DNA of 64,000 nt from Serilophus lunatus (GCA_013399895.1 VXBA01000317.1:292020-356019); one strand, 5' to 3'; numbered from the stretch's first letter, positions 11,991 to 25,006 are shown. Notes: generated from the letters alone by a model not told the origin. Translations and numbers: made by a program.

Positions 11991-13654
11991 AATAAGTTTC
12001 AACTTGACTTGTAGTTGAGGACATTTTAACTCCTTAAAGTTTACTCTTGTGTCCAAGCGTAGCTCTCTTTTGAATAATTTCTGATGCAGGATTTAGTTTA
12101 GTGAGTTAGATAATAAATTTTATGGTAGATCTCATATAACTGATTGCCTGTTCTAAATATTACACATGTATGCTACTGAAAGTGTAAAACTTGTTAGACA
12201 TGACATTATTTTGAGATATTCCACTGATTTATCATTAAGTACTTTTCAGAGGTAGCAACTAATCCCAGATTCTTGAGAGTCCTGTGCAAATGAAGGTGCC
12301 ATTGGTTTTGTTCTGAGTGCACTTTAGAAGCTGTGGGTAATGCCTGTACTTTGCTTATTCCTGCTGCTCAGTGAAAAGAAAAATGTACCAAAGAATTATT
12401 TTGATGAGGCTTTCCAAGCACTAGTTAAAGTCTCTGTGTCCAGAACATTCTATCTTAGAGGGGATTAATGGTGAAAATTAAATCACTTTGTAGGGATTAC
12501 ACATGTGATTAGTTTGCCTTTCCTCAGGAACTTGTATGGATAAAGCTCATCCCCCATTTATCAACCTATAATTTATTACATATTCTCAACTCACAGTATA
12601 TGAAAAATAAACAATACTTTTATCTAAAGGTGCTTTCTTGCTGCTCACAAGAACATTCTGTATGTAACACTTGAAGTCAGTCAAAGAATGGGAATGCAGT
12701 TGTTTTCCTTGATTCCTTGCCTGAAATGGAAAACCAGTGGCCTGGCTGCTGAGTCTGTGGCAGTAAGATGAGAGGAGCTGCAGTGTGTGCTGAGGACAGG
12801 CATGGGGCTGTTGGGGCCTGGCACTGGGGCACTGGGGGAGAGAGGGAGAGCCTGTAAATGACTTGATACAGGAACTGAATCTAATCAGGGAAGGCAATGC
12901 TTCAGGTAAAATTTTCAGAAGTTACAGGTTTGTAAATCTTTTCCCCAAAGGTGTCTGTGGAACTCCAAATCCGTGTTGTTTTAGGGCAGTGGCTGCCAGT
13001 GCACTGGGAGCACAGGGGCTCCATCAGAAATGGGAGGGCATGTGCCCTCTCTTTTGAGCATTGTAAGCTGGTGTTGGAGTAGATGTATTCTCTTCCAAAT
13101 GTCACTTAATCAAGTGTTCTTCTTTACATGTTGAACAAATTGCATTCCAGCTCTCTTGGAATGAGTTTCCAGGGTGAGCAAGAACTGTCTGCAGCAAAGT
13201 GTGATCGATTCCCTGGATCGGGGGCATCCCCAGGCCTTTTCACTGCTTAACATCTGGGTGGTTGGTGCCTTCAGGAAGAGGTGAATGATAGTCAAAGCAT
13301 TTGTACCTGTATGAGGAAAGAAATAATTTTATTTACAGATAAGTAACAAAATACTTCGTTGTTCAGGTGGGACTTGCAGGGCTTTTTAGTTGAAAGAGTG
13401 TTCTTTGATGTGTGTGGGAACATGAGTGAAATGAAGGACTAGATGGTACTGGGGCCCTAAAAATCTGTTACTTTATTTGGCATATGTTACAGATCCTGAG
13501 GTAACTGAAATGCAGTGCTGTTCTTTTCTGTGCATTTCTGTAGATCATTATAATTAAGTTGTGTTTCAGAAATCTCAATAGTTGCCAAACAACCAAAAAT
13601 AAAGCCTTGCATCCAGCCAGAGTTCCAGATATCCTCACTCTGCCCTGAAGCCAT

Positions 13655-13760
13655 GTTTCCCAGCCATTATCTTGTCATAGCTTATTGTGCTCAATTTTAA
13701 TTAAACGTTAATAGCAATTTTGCAGTCAGAACTGACATAAAAGTTTTACAAAGACTGCAT
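13655..13760. promoter_or_regulatory. Candidate conserved non-coding block
   Basis: The motifs TTTTAATTAAACGTTAATAG and AGAACTGACATAAAAG occur close together. The overlapping TTAATTAA and AACGTT palindromes suggest paired homeodomain-type sites. Support is motif clustering only. Confidence 0.25.
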
Positions 13761-14289
13761 ATATGTATACCCACAGGATATTTCATTATGTGTTTTTCTT
13801 GTTTCTTATCTTGTCCAAACTCTGTTCTTTGAAAATGTCTTCAGTGATGGAGAACATGAAACAGAAAATGGTGCAGTGGTTTGACTGACAGTATCAGTTT
13901 ACAACCAGGAGTCATCAATTGTATTTTGTATCCTTCAGGAATATCAATTCAAAAACTGATATATTTGGTGAGGATCTTGGGGTTTGTTTAATTTTCCTTA
14001 TGCTCAGTGTGGTGTATACACTGAATGTTCTGTGTTTAGGTTTCAACATACAGATGCTGAACCTTTAAATACAAAAAGGACTTTTGCAAAGCTGCAACCT
14101 GTAGTTCTCGTGCCTGTGCCTCTGAGGGTGTTGTGTCACAAGCGGTAGGCACAGCTTTTCCTCTCAGATGTTGGTTGTTGGTTCTTCCTGCTGCATAGGA
14201 AGCCCTGTGGTATTAATTGGTTGTCAAATCCCTAAGGACTAATGGATTAATGTGGTTGATCCCAGTGCCCTGTTCCAAGGCTGCCGTTT

Positions 14290-14480
14290 GCCCCGTCCCA
14301 GCCTGTCCGTGTGACACAATTACAGATGTGCAGCCAGGACATTTAGTGGCTGCATTTCATTAATACGATTTGAGCAGACAACCCCAAGTTACTGTTGGGC
14401 CGTGCTGACAGCTAATTACTGAAATGAAGGGAGTGCATGGCTAAGGAACAATGGAGCATGGCTCAGGAACAGCAAACAGT
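14290..14480. promoter_or_regulatory. Candidate conserved non-coding enhancer-like block
   Basis: A unique block with GCATTTCATTAATACGATT followed by GACAGCTAATTACTGAAATG. The TAATTA core at 14413-14418 is a typical LIM/paired-class homeodomain site, preceded by the TALE-like sequence TGACAG. It resembles the texture of vertebrate developmental enhancers. Conservation is untested. Confidence 0.3.
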
Positions 14481-16124
14481 GTACAGAGCGGGAGCACTCC
14501 TCTGGACTGCTTTTCCTGTCTCTGCAGACCAGCTTTGGGACATAAATGCTTGTGGTGGGCAGTTGGACTCTAGGGAAACACACTGATGAAAATGGAATAG
14601 AGTTCTGGTTTGCCCTTTCCTGGGTTTAATTCAGACACTGGTACATACTTACCCTGGCTGCTAACCACACTTACCTCCTGCTTACAGACAGCATGGCACG
14701 TTCCCCCTATAAAATGTCCAGTCTGGTTATTTGAGTATCAAAGATAATGGGAATGTCAGTCAATTTTGTAGCATTAGTTACAGGGAAAGCTCTCCCTGAC
14801 AGTTTGAGGGAGAAGGATCTCTTCCAGCATAAAAATCCAGGGGCAATCAAGTGGGGTTTGTAAGAGCAAAGGGTCAAAAGAAACCGGGATAGGTGGTAAT
14901 GCTGCCAAGCCCTCAGTCAGCTGGTCCTGTGGAAGCTCTATTGTTCTGGGGCAAGTTGGAGAGACACTCAGGAGAGGGCTGGGGTTGTTTAATACACAGC
15001 CCCCCCCGTGGCACTGAGCACCCTGTGCTGTTCTAAAGCAGGGCAGGCTGAAGCACAGTGTGCTCAGGGCTTTTGCAAAAACCTCTAGGACGCAGTGGCC
15101 TTTTGTCTTTACAATGGATCTGCAGAATTATTAAATATAATGTAGCCCTGCCTACAGAGCAGTTTTGTCACCCAATTGAACTGACTTCTGTATTGTAAAT
15201 AAGGTGCTAGTTACTGTTGGAGATATTTTTTCTATTGGTTTTAAGAAGAGTCTTGCATTACCAGTGTGGCTTATCCAGGTGCATACATCCATATCCCTGG
15301 TCATGATGAGAGCCAGTGCCTCCTCTGTGCAGCTCATGTTATTTAATCTGTGCATCTCCAGATCCACAGGTAATGTGGAGACAAAAATACTCTTATTTCT
15401 TGTTAAATTTGAACTGAATTTAAACATTTTTGATTCAAATCTGCTGCTTAGAGGAAAAAGAGGACAGTAGCAGGTTGCCAGTGAAGAGTCTGTTCTGCCT
15501 GATCAACTCAAGAATTCCTGTAGAGGGGCTGCAATAGTTGGCTGTTCTTGCAATTCATTTTGCAAAACAAGTTCCAGATTGAGCTCTGCTTCTATGTATT
15601 CTCTCTCCATGGAAATTATGTCCTTTTTCTCATTTCAAATTAGGTGAGTACAATGAAATCCTTATTTTACATATTTATTAACAAGGTTTTCATCCCTGTG
15701 GTATTGTAACTACCCTCACTACTTTATGCAAAGAAATTACATGGAGAACTCACAAACCTTCAGGAGATGTATGTGGCCACTCTTTTTTCAAGCATTACTG
15801 CTCCTGTCTGTATTATTCTTGCATGTTGCTCCACCAACCCTGATTTCCTGACTTCCCTTTCCAGACACTGTTGATGGCACTGATTATTATTTTTCTTTTA
15901 AATTCTAAAATAAATCATAGGCCTCATGCCAAGTTCAAACGTCATTGGATACCCGTTGTTTGAAACCATGTCAACTGTGCTGGTTGGCACCTGGAGGGTT
16001 AAGGGATATTTTAGCTTCTCCAAAAAGTATTTGGTCAGGTACTCAGGTGCTGGAAATTTTCTTAGCAACATCAGTCACCCAGGAACATGATCATCTGCTG
16101 TTCTGGGGTAGAGATTACAGGGCT

Positions 16125-16340
16125 TAATGATTAGCTTCTATAAGCTGCAGCTGATGCCAGGCTCTACCCCCTTTACACCTAATTAGCCTCATTAATGAGC
16201 TCTTCTGCTCTCCACAGAGAGGGCTTCCTCCTCGGAATAGGAGGCAGAAATACTTCACCCAGGTAGATGTGCTGAAACCTTTAATTATTGCCCACACCTG
16301 CAAAGCGTTGTTCTGACAGAGATATTGCTTACCCAAACCC
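16125..16340. promoter_or_regulatory. Candidate enhancer with homeodomain palindrome
   Basis: The block contains ACACCTAATTAGC, the 12-bp perfect palindrome CTCATTAATGAG (16188-16199), CTTTAATTATTGCC, a CAGCTG E-box and CACCTG E-boxes. Clustered TAATTA/TTAAT cores with E-boxes fit a LIM-homeodomain/bHLH neural enhancer. This is inferred from motifs only. Confidence 0.35.
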
Positions 16341-18369
16341 TGCTTATTTACAGTGACCACTGGACAAGCATTAACTCTTCAGCACCTCAGCTTTGAAAGG
16401 ATTTATTGAGTGTGGAAAGAGAAGCAATTGAAGATTTAATGCTTAATAAGGTTGGGTGTCATATTGGAGGGGTTATTTTGTGTGATGAAAATGTTAAAAG
16501 TTTGTACATATTTTGTTTAATGCTGAAAAATGAATTTAAATTGCTGTTGAATGTCAAGTGTTGCATTAGCAGAACGAGGAACCCTGTTAGGCAAGTTTCA
16601 TTCTCTAAATGAGCAACTCTTGCATGTGGAGCAACGTAATTTTGTGTTGCTAAAATGGAAACACGGAAAAATACTACCTGCTCCATTGAATACTACCAGT
16701 GTACGTGAGCTAATGAAGTGTGGGGGTGTTTCTGGGCTGCAGCAATCATTGTCAAGATCTCCTACATTCTAGAGGTTACACTTGTTGAAATGTAGTAACG
16801 TTGTATTTTGTGGTGATTACCTGACCTGCAAAGGCAGCCATGGAACGTTTTTCCACGTGTCCTTGCTCCAGGCGCTCTGCCTGTGGTCAAGGCTGCACTT
16901 TGCTGCTGAGTTAGGAACTCTCCACAGGAGCCGGTTTTCCTGGCTTTTCCTCAGGAAATGCCTGCTGAGAGCATTCCCAGCAGCCCAGGTGTGGGTTGTC
17001 TGTAGGAAGGTGAGTCTTGGGCTGCAGGATGCTGCACTCACAGCTTGGGGAGCTTTCCGAGAGTTGGAGTTTCCTGGAAATTCATCATCTGAAATGAATA
17101 GAAGGTCATGCTTTGTCAGTTGGTGTTGCTCACACCCAGGGCACAGTGGGGGTTTTGCTGTAGGGGCACTCTCGGGACGGTAGCGTTGGCAGGGTTGGTT
17201 CTGCCGGCGCGGGGAGAGCCGGAGGGTCCCGGGCAGATGAGAAGGGCTTGTCCAAAACAAGCTGATCCCCGGGGGGAGCAGGGCTCGGCCAGTCCCTGCC
17301 CATCTGCTCTGTGTCAGGGCAGCCTGGCCATGCAGCTGGACCCTGCCCCGAGCTCCAGCCCTGAGTGGGGCCCTGCTCATCTCCACAACTCCCGGCCAGG
17401 TGCCTCCCTGCACACGGGCTCTAATTAGGTGGCATTGCCCCCTCACAAAGGAACGGGCAGATTGTGCATGGTTTCCATGTCAGAACTGTGCAGCCACAGA
17501 AGGGGAGTTGAGAGGAGTCCTGTGGCCATACCCGACCTGTTGTAATGGAGAGCATCATAATCTTTCTGACAAACAGGGAATGAAAAAATGGTGAAAGGAG
17601 AATGAAGAGTTCTCATTTATTTGCTTTCCTTTGCTTTTCTCCAGCCCTGAGGAAAAGCATCCCAGGCAGTTGTGGACTTGATGGCTCAGGTCTCTCTCAG
17701 AAGTGGGTTGGCAGATGTAGAACAGATTGGTGTTCTGGAATGAGCAGTAGAGACAAGTGTCCTTGGAGGGGCAGGTCCACTTGTCCACAGGTGCTCTGGC
17801 ATCTCTGAGAGGGGAGTGACAGAAGTTACTGATGTATAATCTCACCTATGTGATAAATAACCACAGGCAGCACATGTGTGCACATTTATGTATTAATCAC
17901 TGACCACTTAAGTTCCCCCAGAGGCTGTTACATGCCTTGGGCAGGAGGGAATGGAACCTCTTTCCCCTGTTGGTAATCCAGTGCCCCTCACTTGGGTGAA
18001 TCCTGGAAGCTTTATTCATTTGGATGAGTTTTGGCAGTTTACGTGTGTCTAAGAAATCCAAAGAAACCAAAATAGTAGCACTTGTGGTCTTTAGGCATAT
18101 TGATCATTCATAAATCTTGGCCACTTTTGCAGAGATTTTTTTTTTTTTTCCTGTTTCAACAAAATAATTTGTGTTCTATTGAGTTTCAATAAATGAAGCA
18201 AAATTAGCTTGTCATTTATCTCATATGCAATACTTTGTGTGGATTGTTTTTCCAAGCAGACTTTTACATTGTGTCATAGTATAAAATAACTCATATAAAG
18301 AATTGCCCTGTAATTTCTCTCCTTTTCTGTATTGTCACTAATGTTCCACAATAGTTAAACAGAAAAAGG

Positions 18370-18620
18370 CCTCTTTCTTGCCAAGCCCCTGAATTGGCAG
18401 CTGCTTTGCATGCTGAACGTCCCGGCCTCAATGGGAGCATTGCTCCTGCAATGATTGCAGGAGCAGGCCCTGGAATTACCTTGCCAGCTAATGATAAAAT
18501 GGCATGCGGGCCACAGGGGTTTTTGTGGAATAAATATAAGAGTGGAACAATATCCAGTACACATTATACCAGTAATTTAAAGCATATTCAGGACAAAGAG
18601 AGAGTTCCCAGTGCAGGCAG
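18370..18620. promoter_or_regulatory. Candidate conserved element with nested hairpins
   Basis: This unique block contains TTTGCATGC, CAGCTAATGATAAAATGG and two mutually exclusive hairpins that share the strand TGCTCC (18441-18446). One pairs with GGAGCA at 18434-18439. The other has 11-bp perfect arms, 18441-18451 with 18455-18465, around a TGA loop. It could act as DNA (a palindromic protein site) or as RNA structure in the pre-mRNA. Confidence 0.35.
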
Positions 18621-21600
18621 CATCATAGAGATTTGCTGTATCTGATAAAGATTAGGTTTCTCAGCTCATAATACCATACTATTACTTTTCTTTTGTTAGT
18701 CTTTCAACACCTACACTCCTGCATTGACACAATATCAAGTAGGAAGAGGAAGAATAGCCTTGTATTTAAGGGACTGAGCAGGGATTAAAGAAATTTCGGT
18801 TCTTTTCCCTGGCTCTGCCAGAGACTTTTGTGACCGTGTACAAGTTACTTATTATTTTCATGCCTCTATTCTTGATCTGTGAAATGGCCATTTTTTTCTC
18901 CTTCTCCTTCCCCCAGCCCTAAAGGCTTTCTTGCTGCCTTCTTTGCACTTCATGTGCCAGGCTTGCTGCTTGAGTCCCAGCTACGAGGCTGCAGCAGTTG
19001 CTTAGAGATAGGAAGCATGTGGCTGATGTAGGTGATGAAATCAGGGCAGGCAGTGGCTGGAATTAGCCATATAAACACTTGGAAAGCTGCCTGGCCCCAT
19101 TACAGGGAAGTACTTGCATTATTTGTGAATGTGAGTGTGTATCATTTTGCTTGGTCTGACATGAAATGCCAGGTACTCTGTTAAACTAACGGGGTTTGAA
19201 AGGAGAAGGAAAACCGTTGCTAGAGGATGGAAGTTTTTTCCAGTTACACATTTTTTATCAGGTTCATCTTCTATTTGAAGCTGGTTTTGTGCAAATTTGG
19301 TCAGATTCTATAATGGCATTGGATATTTCCACCTGAAATAATGTGCAAACAAGTGGTGTTGGACTTTCACTGAATCCGTCGGTACCTGAGCTGGTTTTCT
19401 TACCATGTTTTAGTGCAAATAAATCTTTTGCTGCATTTTTTCTACAGAAGTTTCATAGTAATTTTAATACACCTCAATCTGAGGGCATTTTGGATGCCGT
19501 AGCATTGATTAGAGTTAAATGATGCATTATTAGTAGAGTTCTGAAAGAATCACAGGCTACAGAATTCTAATTAGAGTATTAAACAGAGTTTTGATGAGGT
19601 CTGAATAATGTCATAATTTCACATTTCAGGTTGAGTTGTGTGTGTTGAATTGCTTCTTCCTCTTGCAGCCTGCTGGTAAATATTGATGATCTCAGTGGCT
19701 GTGGGAACAGATCTATGTCCTTGCTGGGGACACCTGGCTTTTATTGGGGGTGTGGCCAAGGATGTGTTTGTTACATTTCTAAGAGGCTGTGGATGTGATT
19801 TAAGTGTGATTGGTGTCAGGGATCCCACTCACTTGCAGTCCCCTTTCTCCCTCAGTGATATTCTTTCAACTTCATACAGGAGTTGTAAGGTCACCTGATG
19901 TCAGATCACGTGCAGGAGAGTGACAGCTGTCAGAAATTTGGAAAAATGAGCCATTTTGTTTGTTCCTGTGTATAGGGATATTCACTCTTGGTGTGTCCCT
20001 AGCAGAGGCTGTATGTTGTAGTGAGGAGCAGGAAAAAATGTCTGAAATTGGGCTGGGGTGGAAGTGGGCACTTGGGTGAGACAGTGAGTGTTTGGGCAGT
20101 GCAGTGTGCATGGGTAAATACATGGGTTGGCAATGCTTTTCCAGATTACACTTGGCAGTAATCATCTATCAGAAGTGGTAGTGTCTCTTTGAACAGAGCC
20201 TGAACGTGGTTTCTTTAGAAGATGTGTGGTCAGATCTCGGAGCACATGATTTCTTTGTTCTGAGCAGCATCTTGAGAAGCTAATAAAGCTCAGGTCTGAT
20301 TTGCTTAATTCTGAGGGTCTGCTCTGTGCTTTCTGGATCTCGTGATGAGTGTGGTGGATGCAGAGAGCTCTCCTGTGCTGAGGGTGGAGGAGGTTATTGG
20401 GGGAGGTTATTTGTCGTCTCAATTGCAAGCGGAACGAGCCCATGGCCTATCAGGTGTCTGTCACCAATTTCAGGTTTTCTTTATGGAATCCTGCTGGCTG
20501 CCTGATGATCCTTCTTTAGCTGTGATGAGCTAATCTTCCCGTGACACTGCAATCACAATTCTGGAAAGGTCTGCGGAGCAGTGCCTTGCCTTTGGTTGCT
20601 GGTGTGCCTGACAGTGACACACATACATCCAGAGGAGTGGGATCATTCTCCTGTCTTGGTTTCATTATAATTCTGGATGGAATTAAGGATGATGAGTCCT
20701 ACAGTATCCCTACAGGCTTTACTTTGTCATTTGCAGCATAACCAATTTCTGAACAGGAGGGGGTTATTTGCAGCACCCAGGTGGTAATAAACCAGTGCTC
20801 CAGGAATCCCTGGGTTTGCTGTGGCTTTGGGGCTCGTCGTGTGGTACAGTGTCACTGGGTTTACAGCTTGTACACTGTCACTTTGGCATCTTGGTCTGCA
20901 CCTTTCCATTCCACCCACATCTTTTAATTCCATGGCTGATTTGCAGAGCAGCTCTGCTGGTTTGTGTGTTTATTAGAGAGGCTTTGAAGGAGCACCTACG
21001 CCCTCCAAGGCATGCACGCAGCAGCTCAAACTTCATTACCCTGCACCACATGCTGTCCATGGTAATGCACAGAGAGCACATCCCCCTTCCATGGCACACC
21101 TTTTGGGCTTGTCTGAACACAAGTTCTTGGGTTGGTGATTTTTTCGTTGTGGGTTTTTTTCCCTTATAATCAAGTTTTGTGAAATCTTTGCTGGTGTGAG
21201 GGACTCTCACTGTTGGTCTAATTTGACCCCTATCTTTGACCCCTGTTTTTTTTTCCTTACTGTTCTCTCCAGCACTCCCATGCTGCCCTCAAAGCACTGT
21301 TATCCAGCTGCACAGTCCTGCAGGAGTGGGAGTACTTAGATTTCCATGAGTTGTCTTGGCTCCTGCATGTCTTTCCAGAAGCATCGTTTGTGTTTCCTCT
21401 GTCCCTTCCTCCACGTCTCTCCTCTGAACTGTCTTCTGTCCCACATATTTTTAGTCCTTTATATTCACTTTGAAAGTTCCTACCAGAACCAGTGAGCTGA
21501 GGAAGAGTGATTTCCTTGAAAGGTGAGGGATCGTGGTGAAGTTTTTCACAGTGTAACTAATCAAAATCAGGCTTTCTCTTTCAATTTGCATTATGGCTTC

Positions 21601-21719
21601 TTAAAATATAACAGCCAGTTCCCTGAAGTTCCACAACAGTCTGAAATAAGTCCTAGACGCCTTTTATTATCCACTTGCTGCCTTAAGTAGTTTTAAACAC
21701 ATTATTTTAGAATGGAACA

Positions 21720-21860
21720 CAATTCCAATTTAAAAACAGATCTGGCAACACATCAGATGCGGCTGAAACTTTTCAGCTTTTTAAGGGGTCATGAGATAGC
21801 AGCAGTACCCTGATGAACTTCATTATGCCAGATGAATATAAAATATTCATATAGGGAGAT
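21720..21860. promoter_or_regulatory. Candidate A/T-rich element with POU-like palindrome
   Basis: ATGAATAT-AAA-ATATTCAT (21832-21850) is a perfect 8-bp inverted repeat around AAA. It resembles a pair of POU-type half sites. The surrounding block is unique and A/T-rich. Function is inferred from motif form only. Confidence 0.25.
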
Positions 21861-24293
21861 GTGCGAAGGCAGAAAGAAAAGGCACCTATTTTTTCAGTGC
21901 ATCTGAGAGTCTTACATCTTAGTCTTGTATTTCAAGTTACTTCTCTTGTGTTAAGATTGCAAATTAAATGTGTAAATTTTTGTATTAAGAATAATTCTGT
22001 GATCCAATCTTGAAATATATGTGAATTATCTGTAATATTACATAACAGGTCAAATCAGATTCCCCACTGAGTTATATTGTGCACACACTTAGAGGCTTTG
22101 CAGTCCCATATTTTAGCCTCTGTTGGGCATTTACAGTAAGAAGGGGGATTAAGGGATATTTAAGTTGTTGATGAATCAAGACCTAAATTCTAATCCATCA
22201 GAACTAGCAAGTTTAGGAGTCAATAGGTTTATCAGAACAAGTTATTTTAATTGTTTTTCATGTGCTCAAGCCCATTCATTTCCCATCTCTGCAGTTCCGT
22301 GTGTCCCCTCGTGTACAATGTCATTTGCCAGTGAAAGCAGAGCTGATTAGCTTTATCATGTACAGTTAAGGGAATGTGTCAGGGAAATGGCCTTGTTGTG
22401 CAGCTGGTGTTTTGGTGGAGGGGGCTGGCTGGGGGCTGTGCCCCTCGGGGAGGCACTAATGCACCCTGAGCCGCAGAGCTCACGCTTGACCTTGAGCATT
22501 AAAGTTTTGCCTGTCATCTCGCAGCAGTTGAGCCTCAATTGTCTCTTAAGAAGTCAAAAGGTCTAATCAGCCTAACGAACAAACTCAATCATTAGTACTT
22601 TGGGAAGGAAGTGTGTTGCCACTGTAATGGTGCCCCCGCTGCAGTGTGTGTTTGTGGGAGCTGGGCTGGCCAGGGCTGCAGGGCCAGGGCAGTGCCCGTG
22701 CTCTGCCCATGGCAGACTTCTGGGATCCCTGGAGGTGACAGGAAGGGTTGCTTGTTTCCTTTCAGGGGTTTTCTAAAGTGTTAAATGCAAGCTAAACCTT
22801 CCCTGGATGAACTTCTCTGCTAGTGGACTAATCTACACTTTCCTTTACGCATTCCTCCCAGCTCTTTCTATCTCTGACACAGATGAAGTATTTTTCAGGG
22901 ATCCTTTGTTACATTCTGGTAGCTGAATTTGATGGGAAAGCCTTTTTCATACTGGTCAAGAAAATGTCAGTTGTTAGTCATTTAAATGCATGACAACCTT
23001 TCAGACAAAATCAGCACACCTTGATTTTTGAATCAGAGCCTTTTCATGGAGACAGTCACCAATGTACCAGGCACATACCAGCCTGGCCTGGTTTTCCAAA
23101 CGTTTTTTCTTTGTTTACTTTGAAATTAAGTGTCTTATTCTTTATTCTGATGAGAGCAAAACCATAGACAAGGAAAAATAAAAAAAGGATGTTTTCACAC
23201 TCATGCTTCTTGCCTGCAAACAATGTAGTGATTCTGGTTTTCCCTGTTTTCACCTGCTAGAGTAAATCAGAGAAAGATAGGTTATTATCTTTACAATTAA
23301 TTAACCTGAAACTGTAGTTATCACATAAGAGACCTGCTTTCTTTTCCAGATCCACAGAAATTCGTTGGCCCAAGGAAAGGGTGACAGACACTCTTAGAAT
23401 TCTAAAAGAGTGATTTCTTCCCTCTTTGAACGAGCCCCATCCTGTGCTTAGACAGACACTGGCAATTGATCCTTTTCCTCACTCATTTCAGTGGCCCTGT
23501 TGTCCTGACTTTACACAGCCAGTGGTAAATGAGATTGCTAATTTAAAGCTTTCAGAAATGGAATGATACCACTCTTTTAAAGGGGGTGCTTTAGGGTTTG
23601 CTGCTGTCTAATGTTAATTTTGAATATTCAACAGATGAATAGTACAAATGTATTTTAGTATGAGTATGAAAACGCTTCCATATTAACTATACATCAGTAT
23701 AATTTAGTCATTCTTTGTTGCTTTCTTGGTTTTAATTCAATAAATACATTTGCTTGCTATGTTGTGTATTTGTAGATGTGTGGAGGAAATTCGTGCCCTT
23801 ATGGCAGATGCACAGCAGATTTCAGCATTACCATAACTCATTAAAATCAGATAAAAGTAGAGCTGCAAAATAATTTCTGTCTTCTGCCAACAAGATTGTG
23901 TAAAAGGGAAATTCCACTCATTCAATATGAGTTGAATCTTTCAGAACTGGAGGGAACAGAGTGGACATTCCTGACCTGCTCGTGCTGGGTCTGCTGAGGC
24001 AGATAAGCAGAATATACAAAATTCAGACGACTGTGTGTCGTATTTTGGGGACAGTAAGTAAAATTACCATTTTGGATGATGGAAGCTCTTCACCAGCTTT
24101 AACAACATGTGCATAAACCCACAGTTTGCCCGTTCTCAGCCTGTTTTTGAGTCCTGTGTTTGGAACCCGGAAATAAAGTACAGTTTACTCAGTGTTTGAC
24201 AGGGCCTGCTTTAGTTCCCCGTTTGTTCTGGAAGGGGGGTAGATAAAATGGGGGCAGTGGCAGCTGTGGCACTGAATGCTCTGAACTGTGCAG

Positions 24294-24395
24294 GGGGAGC
24301 CCATCACGTTCTGTGAAGAGGCCTTCGTGTCCCATCGCTCGGCCGTCATGAGGCAGTTCCTCCAGAACGCCATCCAGCTCCAGCTCTTCAAGCAG
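24294..24395 (+). CDS. DENND1A: DENND1A exon: start of dDENN region
   Basis: A 102-bp exon, 34 codons, phase 0 at both ends, acceptor CTGTGCAG and donor GTACTG. It encodes GEPITFCEEAFVSHRS and then MRQFLQNAIQLQLFKQ. This joins directly to the previous exon (KIEP then GEPITF) and carries the helical dDENN segment that packs against the DENN lobe. The donor has C and T at +4 and +5, so it is weaker than the consensus, but the downstream exon continues the same protein. Confidence 0.95.
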
Positions 24396-24918
24396 GTACT
24401 GCCTCTCCAACAATGCCAGTGGGCCTCTGGGGGGCTCTTCTGTGTCCCTTGATCTGTCAGCCACAGAGGGAAGAGGAATCAGGGAGTGCAGCACCTCAGT
24501 TCCTGTTTGCTGGCTCCTCCAGACTCAGGTGCTGAGGCTTTCTGTATTTTAAGAGGTGTGTGGTTTTCCCCCACTAAAGGGATCTGAGCTCACTTTTGAT
24601 CTGAGCATACCTAGACCCCAGATACCTGCTGTAAACTTTGTCCAGAAAGCATATTACTGTAAAACATGGAATTAGTGCTTCAGGGCAGCTGAAAACACCT
24701 ATGTGTAGCCAAACAGGCATACTGGTTTTAGCAAAGCCAAACACCTTTGGGCACTGGGAAACATTTTGGCAGCTTTGGTGGTGCTTTCATTCTATTTTAA
24801 AAGTCTCTACCCAATATGAAAACTGGGGTTATTCCAGCTAATGCGGAATAAAGTCTGTCTGAAAAGGGGGAGAGTGGGATGGTTGATGTGTCTCTGCTCT
24901 CTTTTAACACTGATGCAG
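24396..24918 (+). other. DENND1A: DENND1A intron
   Basis: A 523-bp intron between two dDENN exons. It ends in TTTTAACACTGATGCAG. I see no repeat, RNA gene or further exon in it. Confidence 0.85.
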
Positions 24919-25006
24919 TTCATTGATGGTCGTCTGGATCTTCTGAACTCTGGTGAGGGCTTCAGTGATGTTTTTGAGGAAGAGATAAATACAGGAGAAT
25001 ATGCAG
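24919..25006 (+). CDS. DENND1A: DENND1A exon: dDENN core
   Basis: An 88-bp exon entering in phase 0 and leaving in phase 1, with donor GTAAGA. It encodes FIDGRLDLLNSGEGFSDVF then EEEINTGEYA and one base of a glycine codon. FIDGRLDLLN is a hallmark of the connecdenn dDENN domain, and the acidic FEEEI helix follows. With the next 41-bp exon it restores frame (88 + 41 = 129). Confidence 0.95.

Larger units (their letters stand above)
3650..24293 (+). other. DENND1A: Large DENND1A intron (20.6 kb)
   Basis: No coding exon was found. The intron is mostly A/T-rich unique sequence with very little recognisable repeat. Embedded blocks with dense homeodomain, E-box and palindromic motifs look like candidate conserved non-coding elements and are listed separately (about 11.8, 13.7, 14.3, 16.2, 18.4, 21.8 and 22.5 kb). 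A GC-rich patch lies at 6020-6340. The many short open frames lack splice contexts and family resemblance. Large, repeat-poor introns of this gene fit a regulatory role for the neighbouring developmental gene LHX2, which is inference. Confidence 0.6.

Noticed and set aside
16817..17446. Longest intronic open frame on the minus strand (209 codons)
   Set aside because: Composition is low-complexity and family-less, opposing-strand frames are also open in this GC-richer stretch, and there is no splice or promoter context.
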